Source: Spirodela intermedia (Eukaryota > Streptophyta > Magnoliopsida > Alismatales > Araceae). Taken from it: a DNA stretch of 64,000 nt. The DNA lies in the NCBI GenBank assembly GCA_902729315.2, contig LR746272.1:4967037-5031036 (forward strand). The letters run 5' to 3'. Below are positions 46,746 through 59,246 of the stretch, piece after piece. Positions within the stretch are counted from its first letter, which is position 1. Each line of letters starts with the position of its first letter. The translations under genes and the position numbers were made by a program. The notes below the pieces were generated by a model. That model was not told the origin of the DNA and searched no databases. It was given only the letters and a program-made list of their open reading frames with translations.

Positions 46746-47438
46746 GGGGCCCAAAAGTGGGCTAAGGGGAGGTGGGCCCACTTGAGGCCCTCAAGCCCAT
46801 AAGCCACAAAAGGCTACAAAAGGGGCTTCTTGGGCCTCTTAAAGAGAGACCCAATAAGCTCCCCTAAAAGGGGAAAGAGGAGGGCCCTCTTATGGTGCTT
46901 AAGTGGGCCTCAAATGAAGACCCAAATAAGCCCCAAAAAAGGCCCCAAAGGAAAGACACATAGGTCCCCTCCCCCTTAGGGTTTTAATTGGGCCTCAAAA
47001 GAGAGACTCGATAAAACCCTAAAGAAAGGGAGACACAAACAACAACACACACATAAAATTAGGCCCACTAACTCACAAATGCGAGGCCCAACAAGTCAAC
47101 TTGAAAGTACAAAGAAAGATACGGGTGAGCTTGAGCTCATCTTCGTTGCGAAGGTGGAATGTCATTGTCCCAAAGGGGTAGGCTGTGTAGCGAAAGCTAG
47201 GCTCCTTCGTCTTCATGCATCGATCGGGCTGAACTCAGACTGTCAGTGTCTCTTGAGCTGATGGAGACAGGTCCCGCTCGCCATCACTATCTATCTCTAG
47301 ACACTTTCACAAAGCAAAGTATGTCCCCCCCACCTTCCCCTAGTTGCACTTGCTGTTCAAGCCTTTCCACTCCATGCCATATTCCCTTGTGCATTGGCAT
47401 CACGTTGCATGCAGCAACATACACATACATGTGCCACT

Positions 47439-50400
47439 CTATTAAAGCAAGATTTTCTATTTTCATTATTTAAATTATTTTATTTTAGTTTTTTAACTTA
47501 CATAATAAATATAGAGATAAATTGTCAATTTAGAAATCTGAAGTTAAATATTTAGCATATTTTTTGATTATTTAGAAAAATAAAAGACTAAAATAGAAAA
47601 ATATCACTACCCACTAGCAAGCCAGCACTCGGGAGCTGACCTAGAGGGGCAGCACTATAGTTGAGTGGGTAGACCAAAACTAGGGGAGTCACAAGTTGGG
47701 CTCGAGTGGCGAGAGACTTGCTTCGTGCACTTGTGTGTCATTCCCCCTACCATATGTGTTAGCAAGTTGCCTGGTGGCCAAGCTGATCATAGAGCAAGGA
47801 GTGTCGTACATATGTGTGTGCATGAGGGTGGACCACCTTTTTACCTTCTCCCAAGATGGTTCTAGGCATTATTTTATTTTGGGAAAAGGGATCTCTACTA
47901 AGAGAGAGTAACTTGATTTATATTCAGCTTAAATGATGAAAAACTTTCAATGTGGGACTAAACCTTCTCGTGTGTTTCAAGGTAGCCATTTGGAATGCAG
48001 TTTGATCCAATAGTGTTCAGCAAGCCACGTCATCAAATAAGTCAAATCCTGCAGCTAGTGAACTGTCACGATCCCAAAAGCATTAAGCAATCCATCAGCA
48101 CTTTGCAAATTTGATGCCGCTCAGCATACATGTGGCCTTAAATGATGATCTCACAGCTAAGGCGGCGCCACATTACTAGGGACTTTTCTCACACATATCA
48201 TCACTATGGATATAAAGACAATTATCAATTATTATTTAATAAACTAGACATTATTGATTATCTTTAAAATCTTGACAGTAGTTGCAAAGACAACAATTCA
48301 TTCTTCCCTCTTTTCATGCAATCAATGTCTTCGACGATCAACAAGCTCATTCCTTCCTCCCCAACTGCACTAAAGGCCTCTAGTGAGTAGTTGATAAGTC
48401 TTCATTATTATGAGTTAATAATTAGTAAATAATATAGTTTTAGTCTTAACTCATGGTAAATAGACTTATATTATTGTTAAAGTGTGAAAAGTGGTTTTTA
48501 GTTGATTAACATGAATTTTTGGGTAATTATGTGATTTTATACGATGTTTATAGTCTTACTTTTTAGATAAATGAAGAACAAGAAATAGAAATAAAAATAT
48601 TGTAAAATGGGGGGACCTGCCGGCCAACCGAGCCTGCAAGCGGGTCGGAAGCTCAGTTAGGGAGTAGCCGTGAGTAGGGGCTCAAGCGGCTTGAACCAAT
48701 AGAGGCACGTGTGCACCACTCCCCTTCCACGTCACCGGTGGCCAGCCAATTGTGGGGCAAGGAGTGGTCGTACATGTGAGAGAAGGGACTTTGCTTACAA
48801 AGCTAACATTAGTATATATTCACCCAAAAAATCAGCGCACAACTGATGTGGAACTAAACCCCCGTCACACCTTCCTCAGAAGAGGGGGACGACTGGCATG
48901 GGTTCGAGTCCTTTTAGAGTCAAAAGTCATATATTTGTATTTGATTATCGTGACTTTCCTACAAATCACAGGTGAAGGATTAAGCAACAAGAATTGTTGG
49001 ATCTTGTCAATGCGATTCACGGAGCATTGCTACTAAAATTGCTGAAGGATTCGCGATAAAAGGATCACAAATCCATCGAGTAAATCATCTCCGATTGATC
49101 GACAAACAAGCCATCGTTGAGAAGAGGACGATCCGCTGGGAGACGAGTTGCCACCTCCTAAGAGCATACCAGATGTAATGAAGAGCCTCCTCTTGCTGCG
49201 CGGACTTGAGGATGAAGCTCCCTAACATGCGCCCCACCTCCATCCAACTCCTCTCCGTCGGGTGACAGCCACCAGAGAGCCGCAAAGTCACCGTTTTTCC
49301 ACTCTGTCGGGTGACAGCCACCAGAGACGACTCGACGACCCATTTCAGTGATCTCTAGACTTCACGATAAGATCTAGAGATTGCCCACGTCATCTTTGTC
49401 CAAGAGAGCCTTTGAGGCCGTGGACACTATATAACAATCCTCTCGAATGCTCAGGATTCCGGTGCATTGCCGACGCATCACCATCACGACGTTGGAACTC
49501 TATTTTCCTACTTTCAACTTAATTTATGCTTCATTTAGTGATACTTTGTGTGATTTTAATTTACCAAAATATACTTCGTTCAATTACGATTCTTCTAACT
49601 TTTATAGATCTTAATTTAATCAATTAAATTGTATGTAATTGCTTAGGTAAGAATCGCCGGGCGGAACTCTGTTTCCGCTTGATTCACGTTCACCGAGCGT
49701 TGATGTCATCTTGATGCCTGCACCCTTATTTCCTTTTTTCATGAATTTTAAATATATTTCCTTTTTATTTCTTAGTATAAAATTTATATAAAATAGTATT
49801 CTCTGAGGAAAATTCTGAATAATTACCAGATATTATATTACATCCTTGTGGTTGACCTAGAAAATTACCACTATTTTTAGAAGTTTTATTGAATTATAAT
49901 TGATATATTTATTCAAAAATACTTCTAAATATCTAAAAATTCATATTTTCTAGTTTTATAAATTTTATATTTACATGATTTAATATACAATGACTGAGTC
50001 ACGTCAGTAGTCAACTCTTCCCTTCTCCCATTAGACGATGGTGACAGCACAGTTGACCCCTCTTCTAGTAGATCTCTCTAGCAAGTAGTGTAGCACTTCT
50101 AGATGATATTTCTATGACTTCTAATGTGGTGTGGCATGTTCGGACAAAACCAAGCCACCACACTAGTGTCTCTAGTTGCCCAAGAGGGTGACAACTTCAG
50201 TAATGATTTATTTCCTACTTTTAGCATTTACTTACCTGCTTTTATCATTTATTTACATTTTATAGCAAGTTATTTTTGTTACATGCATGTTTCAATGAAA
50301 TGAGTAGAACTAATTCAAAACTTAATGAATGATCTTCATTCTTCTTTTGAATCCTCTAAAACTTGTCTGAAATTAAGTTAAGATTGTTTCAAACTTATTT

Positions 50401-50878
50401 TCTATTAATTTTCATTGTTGAATCTCAACATATTCATGTTCTCGGCATTCCGCAAATAATGAGTATATTTCTATTGTTGAATGTGAAATCACTAAGATTA
50501 AGGGCTGATTAATGAGCATTCAATGGTTAAAACAAGTTATAGACATTCACGGCTGACCTTATGTAATGTGTGTGAATCCTCAAGCACACATTCATCCAAG
50601 AAAATAGGTTGACCATATTTCTCTCTTTCTTCATTTTCCTCTTTCCTTTTCTCCATTTTCTTTCCTTTATTCTTCTCATCTGACCCTTCTATTTTATTAT
50701 TTTTGTTAAATATTAATAAAATATTAAAATCACTATATACATATAAACTAAGTTAGTTTTCACAACATATTAGTTAATCTTTTTGTGTTTGACCTGAGAC
50801 TTACTTCTATACTAATATTTTATTAAGTTTTAGTTATAAATATAGATAATGTGTATTTAACACAACGACAAGTGCACA
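47439..50878 (+). repeat. S2: family S LTR, split by solo LTR L8
   Basis: The pieces 47439-48391 and 50012-50878 align with S1 (20830-23018). It starts at (C)TATTAAAGC and ends GTGCACA. CCACT is found just before the start (47434-47438, one extra C) and right after the end (50879-50883), an imperfect hint of a target duplication. The minus strand carries GTCCCACATTG (47958-47948), 25 bp, TATAAA (47922-47917), and a body homologous to the family A module. Confidence 0.65.
48392..50006 (+). repeat. L8: solo family A LTR in S2
   Basis: 1615 bp from TGATAAGTC to GACTGAGTCACGTCA, perfect target duplication GTAGT (48387-48391 and 50007-50011). S2 continues on both sides. Confidence 0.95.
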
Positions 50879-51660
50879 CCACTAATGTTCCATGAATAAC
50901 AAATACTTTCTATCTTTGAAAGAAAATCACTAAGATTAAAGACTGATTAATGAATGTTTAACAATCAAAATAAATTGGAGATATTCATGACTGACCTTAT
51001 ATCATGCATGTGAATTCTCAAGCACACAATCATCCAAGAATGATAGTCACCATGAAAATGAGTTGACTATATTTCTCTCTTTCTTTATTATTATCTTATT
51101 TCTCTCTCTCCTTCTCTCATGAGACCACTTCTTCTCTCTCTATCTCTCATGAGATCTCTCACTTTCTCTCCCTCTCTCTCTATCTCTCATGAGATCTCTC
51201 ACTTTCTCTCCCTCTCTCTCAATCATTCTCCTTCTCTTTCTCTCTCTTGATTGATCTCCTTCTCTCTCCCTCTCCCTCTCCTGAGACCTTTCTGTCTATC
51301 CATCTCACATGAGATTTCTCTCTTCTCTTTTTCTCTCTTTCTCTCTCATTCCCTCCCTTTCGCAAGAGATCTCTTATCTCATCCTTCATGAGAGCTCTTT
51401 CTTCTCTCTCTCTTTTCCTCCTTCCTTTCTCTACTTTCCATCCTTTATTCTTTTCACCTCACCCTTCTATTTTATTATTTCCATTAAATATTGATAAAAT
51501 ATTAAAATCACTTTATATATAAACTAAATTGATTCTCATGATGGATTAATTAATCTCCCAATATTCAACTTGAGACTTACTTCTATACTAATATTTTATT
51601 AAGTTTTAGTTATAAATATTATTAAATAATGGGTATTTAAACATAACAACAAGTGCACAT
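50879..51660 (+). repeat. S3: partial family S LTR (3' part)
   Basis: Repeats the last ~750 bp of S1 and S2, including the CT-rich tract and the end AAGTGCACA. It adjoins S2 directly, so it is either a partial tandem duplication or the remainder of an S LTR into which S2 inserted. Confidence 0.65.
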
Positions 51661-53259
51661 TGGTAAGTCTTCATTATCATGAGTTAATAATTATTAAATA
51701 ATATAGTTTTAGCCTTAACTCATGATAAATAGACTTATATTTGTGTTAAAGTGTGAAAAGTGGTTTTTAGTTGATTAACGTGAATTTTTGGATAATTATG
51801 TGATTTTATATGATTTTTACAATCTTACTTTTGAGATAAATAAAGGAAAAGAAATTAAAATAAAAATATAATAAAATGGGGGGAACCTGCTGACCAGTCG
51901 GGCCCACAAGCGGGTCAAAAGTGCAATTGAGCAGGAGCCGTGAGTAGGAGCTTGAGCGACTTGAACCAATGGGGGCACGTGTGTGCCACTCCCCTTCTAT
52001 GTCACTAGTGGCCAACCAACTGTGGGGCAAGGAGGGGTCGTACACGCACAAGAAAAGGACTTGATCGAGAATGTAATATTACTTTATATTCACCAGAAAC
52101 TTCAACGCACAACCAATGTGGGACTAAACCCTCATCACCTTCTCGAAAAAGAGTAGGGCAATCAGCATAGGTTTGAATCTTTCTAAAGCCAAAACTCATT
52201 TTTTTTTTAATCTGATTATCGTGACTTTTATGTAGATCACCGGTGAAGGATTAAGCAACCAAAATCACTAAATCATCAACGAAAATCTCATTAATGTGAT
52301 TCGTGGAGTATTATTACTAAAATTACTGAACGATTCGCGATAAAAGGATCGCAAATTCATCGAGTAAAGCATCTCCAATTGATCGACGAACAAGCCATCA
52401 TCGGGAAAAGGACGATCCATTGGGAGACAAGTCACCACCTCTTGAGAGCATACCAGATGCGATGAAGAGCCTCCTCTTGCTATGCGGACCTAAGGATGAA
52501 GCTCCCTAGCATGCGCCCCACCTCCATCTGGCTCCTCTCTATTAGTGACAACCGCTAGAGAGCCGCAAAGTTGCCATTTTTCCACTCCACCAGGTGACAA
52601 CTGTCAGAGATGAGTTGACGACCCATTTCATTGATCTCTAGACTTTGCAAGGAGATCTAAAGATTGCCCACATCGTCTTTGTCTAAGGAGAGCCTTTGAG
52701 GCTGTGGACACTGCATGACTATTCTCCCGAACACTCAAGATTCTGGTGCATCGCTGATGCATCGACGTTGTGACACTAGACTCTATTTTTCTGGTTTCAA
52801 CTTAGTTTCCACTTCATTTAGTGATAATTTGTTAATTTTAAATTTACCAAGATATACTTCGTTCCATTATGATTCTTCCAGCTTTTACAGATCTTAATTT
52901 GATCAATTAAATCATATGTAATCGCTTATGTAAGAATCGTCAGGCAAAACTCTATTTTCACCTGATTCATGTTCACTAGGTGCTGACATCATCTTGACGC
53001 CTACACCCTTATTTCCCTTTTTTGTGAATTTTAAATATATTTCTTTTTCATTTCTTAGTATAAAATTTATAAAAAATGGTATTCTTTGAAGAAAATTTTG
53101 AATAATTACCAGATATTATATTACATCCCTATGATCAACTTAGAAAATTACTACTATTTTTGAAAGTTTTATTAAATTATAATTGATATATTTGTTCAAA
53201 AATACTTCTAAATATCTAAAAATTTGCATGATTTACTATACAATGATTGAGTCACGTCA
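51661..53259 (+). repeat. L9: solo family A LTR
   Basis: 1599 bp from TGGTAAGTC (A-to-G in the start) to GATTGAGTCACGTCA, perfect target duplication CACAT (51656-51660 and 53260-53264). Diverged and CpG-poor; USE-like GTCCCACATTG, 25 bp, TATAAA on the minus strand near 52085-52120. Confidence 0.93.
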
Positions 53260-53264
53260 CACAT

Positions 53265-53602
53265 CACACTCATGTTACTACCATGCGACTACCATGTCAC
53301 ACTGTGCCAATTCATACTAGCACATGTCACTATCAACCCTTTGCTTCCCCCTATCACCTCTATGTGCATATGCTGCAGTGCCATATATCTCTGCACATAC
53401 AACATTCTTTGTACATACCATCTCATGTGGCATTACACCAAGTGAGTGCACACTGCATGCACTCTTGCAGACCACCACCCACTCTTGTTTTGATTGTTCA
53501 GATCAACTCCAAAACTAGGATCCAATAAACTAGGGAGGGTGACGTTGTACCTATGGGTTAGACCTAGGTGAGAAAACATTGAATCTGGTTCTGTTAGAGT
53601 AA
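53265..53602 (+). other. Spacer, nothing recognised
   Basis: CA/CT-rich low-copy sequence between L9 and the LINE. The 93-aa and 64-aa overlapping frames at 53247-53528 have low-complexity composition and no support. Confidence 0.4.
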
Positions 53603-53612
53603 ACAAAGATCA

Positions 53613-54545
53613 AACATTGAATATACAAACTAATACTGTGGCAGAGGCTATGGCAATACGGGATGGTTTGTTTCTTTGTGAGGAGCAAAATATTACTAAC
53701 ATTGTCTTAGAATCTGATTCCAAAGTGTTAGTGGACATGTTACGTGCAGACTCTTGTCCTCATTGGAGGCTCAACAATATCTGGGCAGACATCATGCGAT
53801 GTCGAAGACGCATCACAACTATTACGCATCAATTCCGAGAAGGGAATCAGACAGCTGACGCCCTTGCTACGCATGGAGTCAGATCGCGTCGGAGGACAGT
53901 CTTCTCTTTTTGGTAGGACATGCCCCTGGAAGCCCGAGGTGCTCATAGACTTGAGCGACTCGGCATACCCTCTTTACGCATACACCGCACTCCACTACCG
54001 GCACCTCCACGACAGTGGCGTATTGCTTGGAGGAGATCAGGGGTGGTTACTATTGGCCGCTGAAGACCACAATGGAGATACAGGTGCGTGTTTCCTTTGT
54101 CTCTATTTTCAGGTCTATCACAAGCCACAACCATGACATCACCATGGCGCTCATCCCATGCCACCGATGTGGAATGCACTTTGCCTATCAGCACAACACA
54201 GACAACAAAGCACATCGTAATCCACTCGGGTACATTACTTCCAATCATTACTCTCCTCATAATCACATCACATCTACTATCTATCATGCTCAAGTAGTGA
54301 GGACATAGAACTATCAGCATATGTTGGCATCGGCCCACTTTTGAACTATAGGTCTATAGCACATCAGACCTGCCAAACTAGTTGTGAATCGGCAACCTAG
54401 CACCTCTCTCAAGATCTTATTAGTACCATCAGCCAGCTTGAACCCATGAGAAGGTAAAGATCTATATCCATAGGATTGACCCTCTCTCCTCTCTCTCTCT
54501 CTCAATTCTCTATTTCTTTCTCCCTCCCTCTCTCTCTCCAGAAAA

Positions 54546-54577
<32 letters not shown>

Positions 54578-55380
54578 AAAAAAGAGACAGCCTACTTCTT
54601 TTCCCGAAATCACTAGCCCATCATAGACAATTAGTGGAGGGTGAGGGAAAGGGCCCTAAAACCAAAAAAAAAAAAAAAAAAAAGGGCAACCTTTTTCCCT
54701 TCCCTTAATCACTAGCCTAATGTACACCAAATAATGGGCATTAGTGGAGGGTAAAAGAAGAGGCCCTCAAGGAGAGAGAAAGAAGAGAGAGAGAATAAGA
54801 GAAAAGAAAAGAGTTAGAACTAGAGACCAAGTCATTCCTCGTGGGGTGAAAGGTCCCTTACCTACTTAGAGGAAGTACGGCAACTGATGATACTAACAAG
54901 ATCTTGGCCAGAGGGATTAGGCGCGTGCAACACTAGCAAGGCAAGTTCATATTTGGGCTTATTGTCATGCTTCAGCATAGTTCTATCCTCTCACTGCCCT
55001 AATCACTCTTTTCTCACCACTTTATATCAATTTATTTATCTCTTAGAACCACTTACTGCAGCAAACTCTTGTCTTGCAGGAACATTGCATGGTGCACAAC
55101 ATGGAGCTCTCGTCCTACTCCTGTTGAGCAGATCTTCCAACTTTCATGCACTCAAAGGCTTTTTCAACCCAATGCAAATCAATCACCTTCCTCAAATATG
55201 ATGAACGCCTTGGAGTCTATCTCCAGTATCATCACATCCCCTCTTCAAAAGAGGTCTTTCATTCTTCATGTCATCCTCGCCCCCTGTGCGAATGAGATCC
55301 CACTTATGTAACCTCGGAATGAGGTCAAACTTTTATCACTCAATCAAATTTCTTCTTCTTAAAAAAAAAAAAAAAAAAAA
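53613..55380 (+). mobile_element. 5'-truncated L1-type LINE with poly-A and target duplication
   Basis: It starts inside the C-terminal RNase H domain of ORF2 and ends in a run of about 20 A at 55361-55380. ACAAAGATCA occurs just before the start (53603-53612) and directly after the poly-A (55381-55390), a 10-bp target duplication typical in length for target-primed reverse transcription. The 3' untranslated part (about 1.45 kb) holds a CT tract and A-rich tract at 54480-54600 and a degenerate ~120-bp duplication around the ATCACTAGCC / TTAGTGGAGGGT motifs (54600-54770). Dead on arrival, because the endonuclease and RT are missing. Confidence 0.85.
53614..53916 (+). pseudogene. RNase H domain of LINE ORF2 (fragment)
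   Basis: About 100 residues in the style of the plant RVT_3-type RNase H found at the C-terminus of L1 ORF2: NTVAEAMAIRDGL (catalytic Glu), LESDSKVLVDML (Asp), WRLNNIWADI and FREGNQTADALA (final Asp). The first beta strands with the initial catalytic Asp are missing because of the 5' truncation, so it cannot be active. It ends with a natural-looking TAG at 53914-53916. A stand-alone host RNase H-like gene is the alternative, but the flanking target duplication and poly-A argue for a LINE. Confidence 0.82.
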
Positions 55381-55536
55381 ACAAAGATCAGACAACAGAA
55401 GAAGGCAGGCGTATGTAATTTGACTACTTTGGTAATAATCTTGCTTGTGAGTCAAAGGGTAATGATCTAGTACATAGGTTTCCAAATACACACTCACAAA
55501 AAAAATTATGAAAAAGTGGAAAGATATGATGATGAC

Positions 55537-57299
55537 TGACGTGACTCAGTCGTTGTATGTTAAATCACGCAAATATAAAATTTATAAAACTAGAAAATAC
55601 GAATTTTCGGATATTTAGAAGTATTTCTAAATAAATATATCAATTATAATTCAATAAAAATTCCAAAAATAGTAGTAATTTTCCAAGTCGATCACAGGGA
55701 TGTAATATAATATCTGGTAATTATTCAGAATTTTTCTCAATGAGTACGATTTTCTTACGAATTTTATACTAGGAAATAAAAAGGAAATATATTTAAAATT
55801 CACAAAAAAAAAGGAAATAAGGGTGCGGACGTCAGGATGACGTCAGCGCCCGGCGAACGCGAATCAGGCGGAAACACAGTTCCGCCCGGCGATTCTTACG
55901 TAGGCGATTACAGACGACTCAATTAATCAAATTAAGATCTGTAAAAGCCGGAAGAATCGTAGTTGAACGAAGTATAGTTTGGTAAATAAAAATCAACAAA
56001 GTATCACTAAATGAAGCGTAAATTAAATTGAAAGCAGGAAAACAGAGTTCCGGCGTCGCGACGGCGATGCGTCGGCGATGCACCGGAATCCTGAGCGTTC
56101 GGGAGGATCGTCGTGCAGTGTCCACGGCCTCGAAGGCTCTCCTTGGACAAAGACGACGTGGGCAATCTCTAGATAAAGCAGGAAAACAGAGTTCCGGCGT
56201 CGCGACGGCGACGCGTCGGCGATGCACCGGAATCCTGAGCGTTCGGGAGGGTCGTCGTGCAGTGTCCACGGCCTCGAAGGCTCTCCTTGGACAAAGACGA
56301 CGTGGGCAATCTCTAGATCTTCTCGCGAAGTCTAGAGACCAATGAAGTGGGTCGTCGAATCGTCTCCGGCGGCTGTCACCCGGCGGAGCGGAAAAACGGC
56401 GACTTTGCGGCTCTCCGGCGGCTGTCACCCGACGGAGAGGGGCTGGATGGAGGTGAGGCGCGTGTTAGGGAGCTTCATCCTCAGGTCCGCGCAGCAAGAG
56501 GAGGCTCTTCATCGCATCTGGTACGCTCTCAGGAGGTGGCGACTGGTCTCCCGGCGGATCGTCCTCTTCCCGACGACGGCTTGTTCGTCGATCAATCGGA
56601 GATGATTTACTCGATGGATTGCGATCCTTTTATCGCGAATCGTTCAGAAATTTTAGTAGCAATGCTCCGCGAATCGCGTTGACGAGATTTTCGCCGATGA
56701 TCCAGCGATTCCGGTTGCTTAATCCTTCACCGGCGATCTGCAGGAAAGTCGCGATAATCAGTTAAAAATATATGAATTTTGACTCTAGGAGGATTCGAAC
56801 CCGCGGCGGTCGCCCGCCCCTTACAAGGTGGATTTAGTCCCACATCGGTTGTGGGCGGATTATTCGGGCGAATATAGAGTAAAGTTAGCTTTCTAGGCAA
56901 AGTCCTCTCGCGTGTACGACCACTCCTTGCCCCACAGCCGGCTGATCACCGGTGACGTGGAAGGGGAGTGGCGCACACGTGCCCCTACCGATCCAACCAA
57001 TCCGCTCGAGCCCCTGCTCGCGGCTACTCCCCGATTGCGCTTCCGACCCGCTTGCGGGCCCGGCTGGCCGGCGGATCCCCCGATTTTGCAATATTTTTAT
57101 TTTTATTTCTTGTTCTTCATTTATCTCAAAACTAAGACTGTAAAAATCGTATAAAATCACATAATTACCCAAAAATTCACGTTAATCAACTGAAAACCAC
57201 TTTTCATGCTTTAACACAAATATAAGTCTATTTATCATGAGTTAAGGCTAAAACTATATTATTTACTGATTATTAACTCATGATAATGAAGACTTATCA
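55537..57299 (-). repeat. L10: solo family A LTR with two 144-bp units
   Basis: 1763 bp, TGACGTGACTCAG to GACTTATCA, perfect target duplication ATGAC (55532-55536 and 57300-57304). CpG-rich, hence young. Tandem 144-bp units end at 56174 and 56318, with the same junction as in element 3. Confidence 0.95.
56837..57080 (+). promoter_or_regulatory. Antisense USE-TATA module in L10
   Basis: Perfect GTCCCACATCG at 56837-56847, 25 bp, then TATAGAG at 56873. The GC-rich body contains CCACTCCTTGCCCCACAGCC and the GGAGTGG partner. The first T run after the body has only four T (GATTTTGC), followed within 8 bp by T5 runs. Confidence 0.55.
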
Positions 57300-57304
57300 A
57301 TGAC

Positions 57305-57855
57305 AACTCTCACAAGAATCAGAATTTTTTCAACCAGCTATGATGTATAATAAATGAGGTCCTTTGGCATACATTGAAGTTATCCTCTTCCAATGGGTAA
57401 GCTGAATTATCTTCTTGTCACTATTCAAGGCCATACATGGGCAAAATTTCTATGGAATGTTGTGACCATATCAATAAATCAAATCTCTATACAATAGTGA
57501 GTCAATAAAATGGTTGAAGAATATGTACAACAAAGTTCTAATTTTCCATCAATGTTGAGTAACACTAGTGTAGTAAAGTATGAGAAAGAATTATATGAAT
57601 TATAATATAAACATATTCATGATTCCTATCATTAATGTATTATATAGACATTTGTGTGTCTGATGCATCCATTTGGAAACTATCCACTAGCATATTCTCA
57701 TATTGTTATGAGTGGATAGAGAATAATGTACCATGATACCTCAAATAAAAAATAGGTTGTCCATTTGAAGGACCTCTTGAAAACATGGACATGATAATGA
57801 AGTTCCATGCAAGACTAGACAGCCTTTCTATGTTTCATGTGTCTTGATTGATGCT
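57305..57855 (+). other. Spacer, nothing recognised
   Basis: AT-rich host sequence between L10 and L11 without coding potential that I can see. Confidence 0.45.
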
Positions 57856-58769
57856 TGACGTGACTTAGTGGTTATATAGTAAATCACGTAAATTTAAAAT
57901 TTATAAAACTAGAAAATACTAATTTTTGGATATTTATAAGTATTTTTGAATAAATATATCAATTATAATTAAATTAAATTCCAAAAAATAGTGATAATTT
58001 TCCAAGTCAATCATAGGAATGTAATATAATATCGAATAATTTTTCAAAATTTTTCTCAAAGAATATGAGTTTTTATAAATTTTATATTAGGAAATAAAAA
58101 TAAAATATATTTAAAATTCACAAAAAAGGGAAATATGGGTGCAAATGTCAAGATGATGTCAGCACCTAATGAACACAAATCAGGAGAAAATAGAGTTCTA
58201 CCCATAGATTCTTACGTAAGTGATTACATATGATTTAATTGATCAAATTAAGATCTGTAAAATCTAAAATAATCTTAATTGAATGAAATATAGCTTGGTA
58301 AATTTAAATCACAGAAAATATTACTAAATGAAGTGAAAATTAAGTTGAAAGCGGGAAAACAAAGTTTCGACATCACAACGGTGATGTGTCAGTGATGTAT
58401 TGGAATCTTGAATGTTTGGAAAGATCGTCATATAGTGTCCAAGGTCTTAAAGACTCTCCTTGGACAAAAACAACATGGGTAATCTCTAGATCTCTTTACA
58501 AAGTCTAGAGATCAATGAAATGGGTTGTCGAATCATTTCCGATGGCTGTCACCTGACGAAGTTAAAAAACAACAATGATGGCAAGAAGGACCCGTCTCCA
58601 TCAGCTCAAGAGACACTAGCAATTTGAGTTCAGCCCAATCGACACGTGAAGACAAAGGAGTCTAGCTTTTGCTACATGGCCTAGCCCTTCGGGATGACGA
58701 CATTCCACCTTCGCGATGACAACAAACTCGAGCTCACCCTTATCTTTCTTTGTATTTTCACGTTGACTT

Positions 58770-59118
58770 GTTGGGCCTCACATTTGTGTGTTAGTGGGCC
58801 CAATTCTATGTGTGTTGTTGTTTGTCTTCCTTTCTTTAGGGTTTTATTGGGTCTTTCTTTGAGGCCCAATTAAAACCCTAAGGGGGGGGACCTATGTGTC
58901 TTTCTTTTTTTGGGCCTCTTTTGGGGCTTATTTGGGTCTTCATTTGAGGCCCACTTAAGCACCATAAGAGGGCCCTCCTCTTTCTCCTTTTAGGGGAGCT
59001 TATTGGGTCTCTCTTTAAGAGGCCCAATAAGTCCCTTTTGTAGCCTTTGTGGCTTATGGGCTTGAGGGTCTCAAGTGGGCCCACCTCCCCTTAGCCCACT
59101 TGTGGGCCCCCATATAAG
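58770..59118 (+). promoter_or_regulatory. R LTR promoter: site II motifs, telo boxes and TATA
   Basis: At least ten TGGGCC/TGGGCT (site II) motifs on either strand, an inverted pair of telo boxes (TAGGGTTT 58837-58844; AAACCCTA 58873-58880), and TATAAG at 59113. The site II plus telo-box combination is known from promoters of ribosomal-protein and cell-cycle genes active in dividing cells. The arrangement is kept in copy A (46751-47050). Confidence 0.55.
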
Positions 59119-59246
59119 GGGAGGTAGGACCCCCCCTCAAAGGCGCGCCATATTATCGTTGTGAGTTATCTTCCTCGTGACCTAGAATAGGGAGGGAAGG
59201 AGGAAGAGGAAGGCCATCGATACCCCCTTCGAGGACTTCGTTCCTT

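Larger units (their letters stand above)
26207..47286 (-). repeat. R copy A: family R LTR split by about 19 kb of insertions
   Basis: The pieces 26207-27001, 44378-45111 and 46751-47286 assemble, in inverse order, into one minus-oriented copy of the R LTR that is intact at 58576-60554. Its outer ends are flanked by CTATC at 26202-26206 and 47287-47291, a perfect 5-bp target duplication 21 kb apart. Inserted material: the three-LTR array with element 2 (27002-44377), which broke it in the 30-bp minisatellite, and solo LTR Y (45112-46745), which broke it next to the TATA box. About 20 bp are missing at the left junction of the array. Confidence 0.85.

Noticed and set aside
20830-50878. S1 and S2 as the two LTRs of one giant element
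   Set aside because: Outer flanks (GTTAT / CCACT) do not match and neither inner edge has a PBS or a polypurine tract.
54541-54684. Internal A-rich tracts as the LINE 3' end
   Set aside because: No target duplication follows them, whereas ACAAAGATCA follows the A run at 55361-55380.
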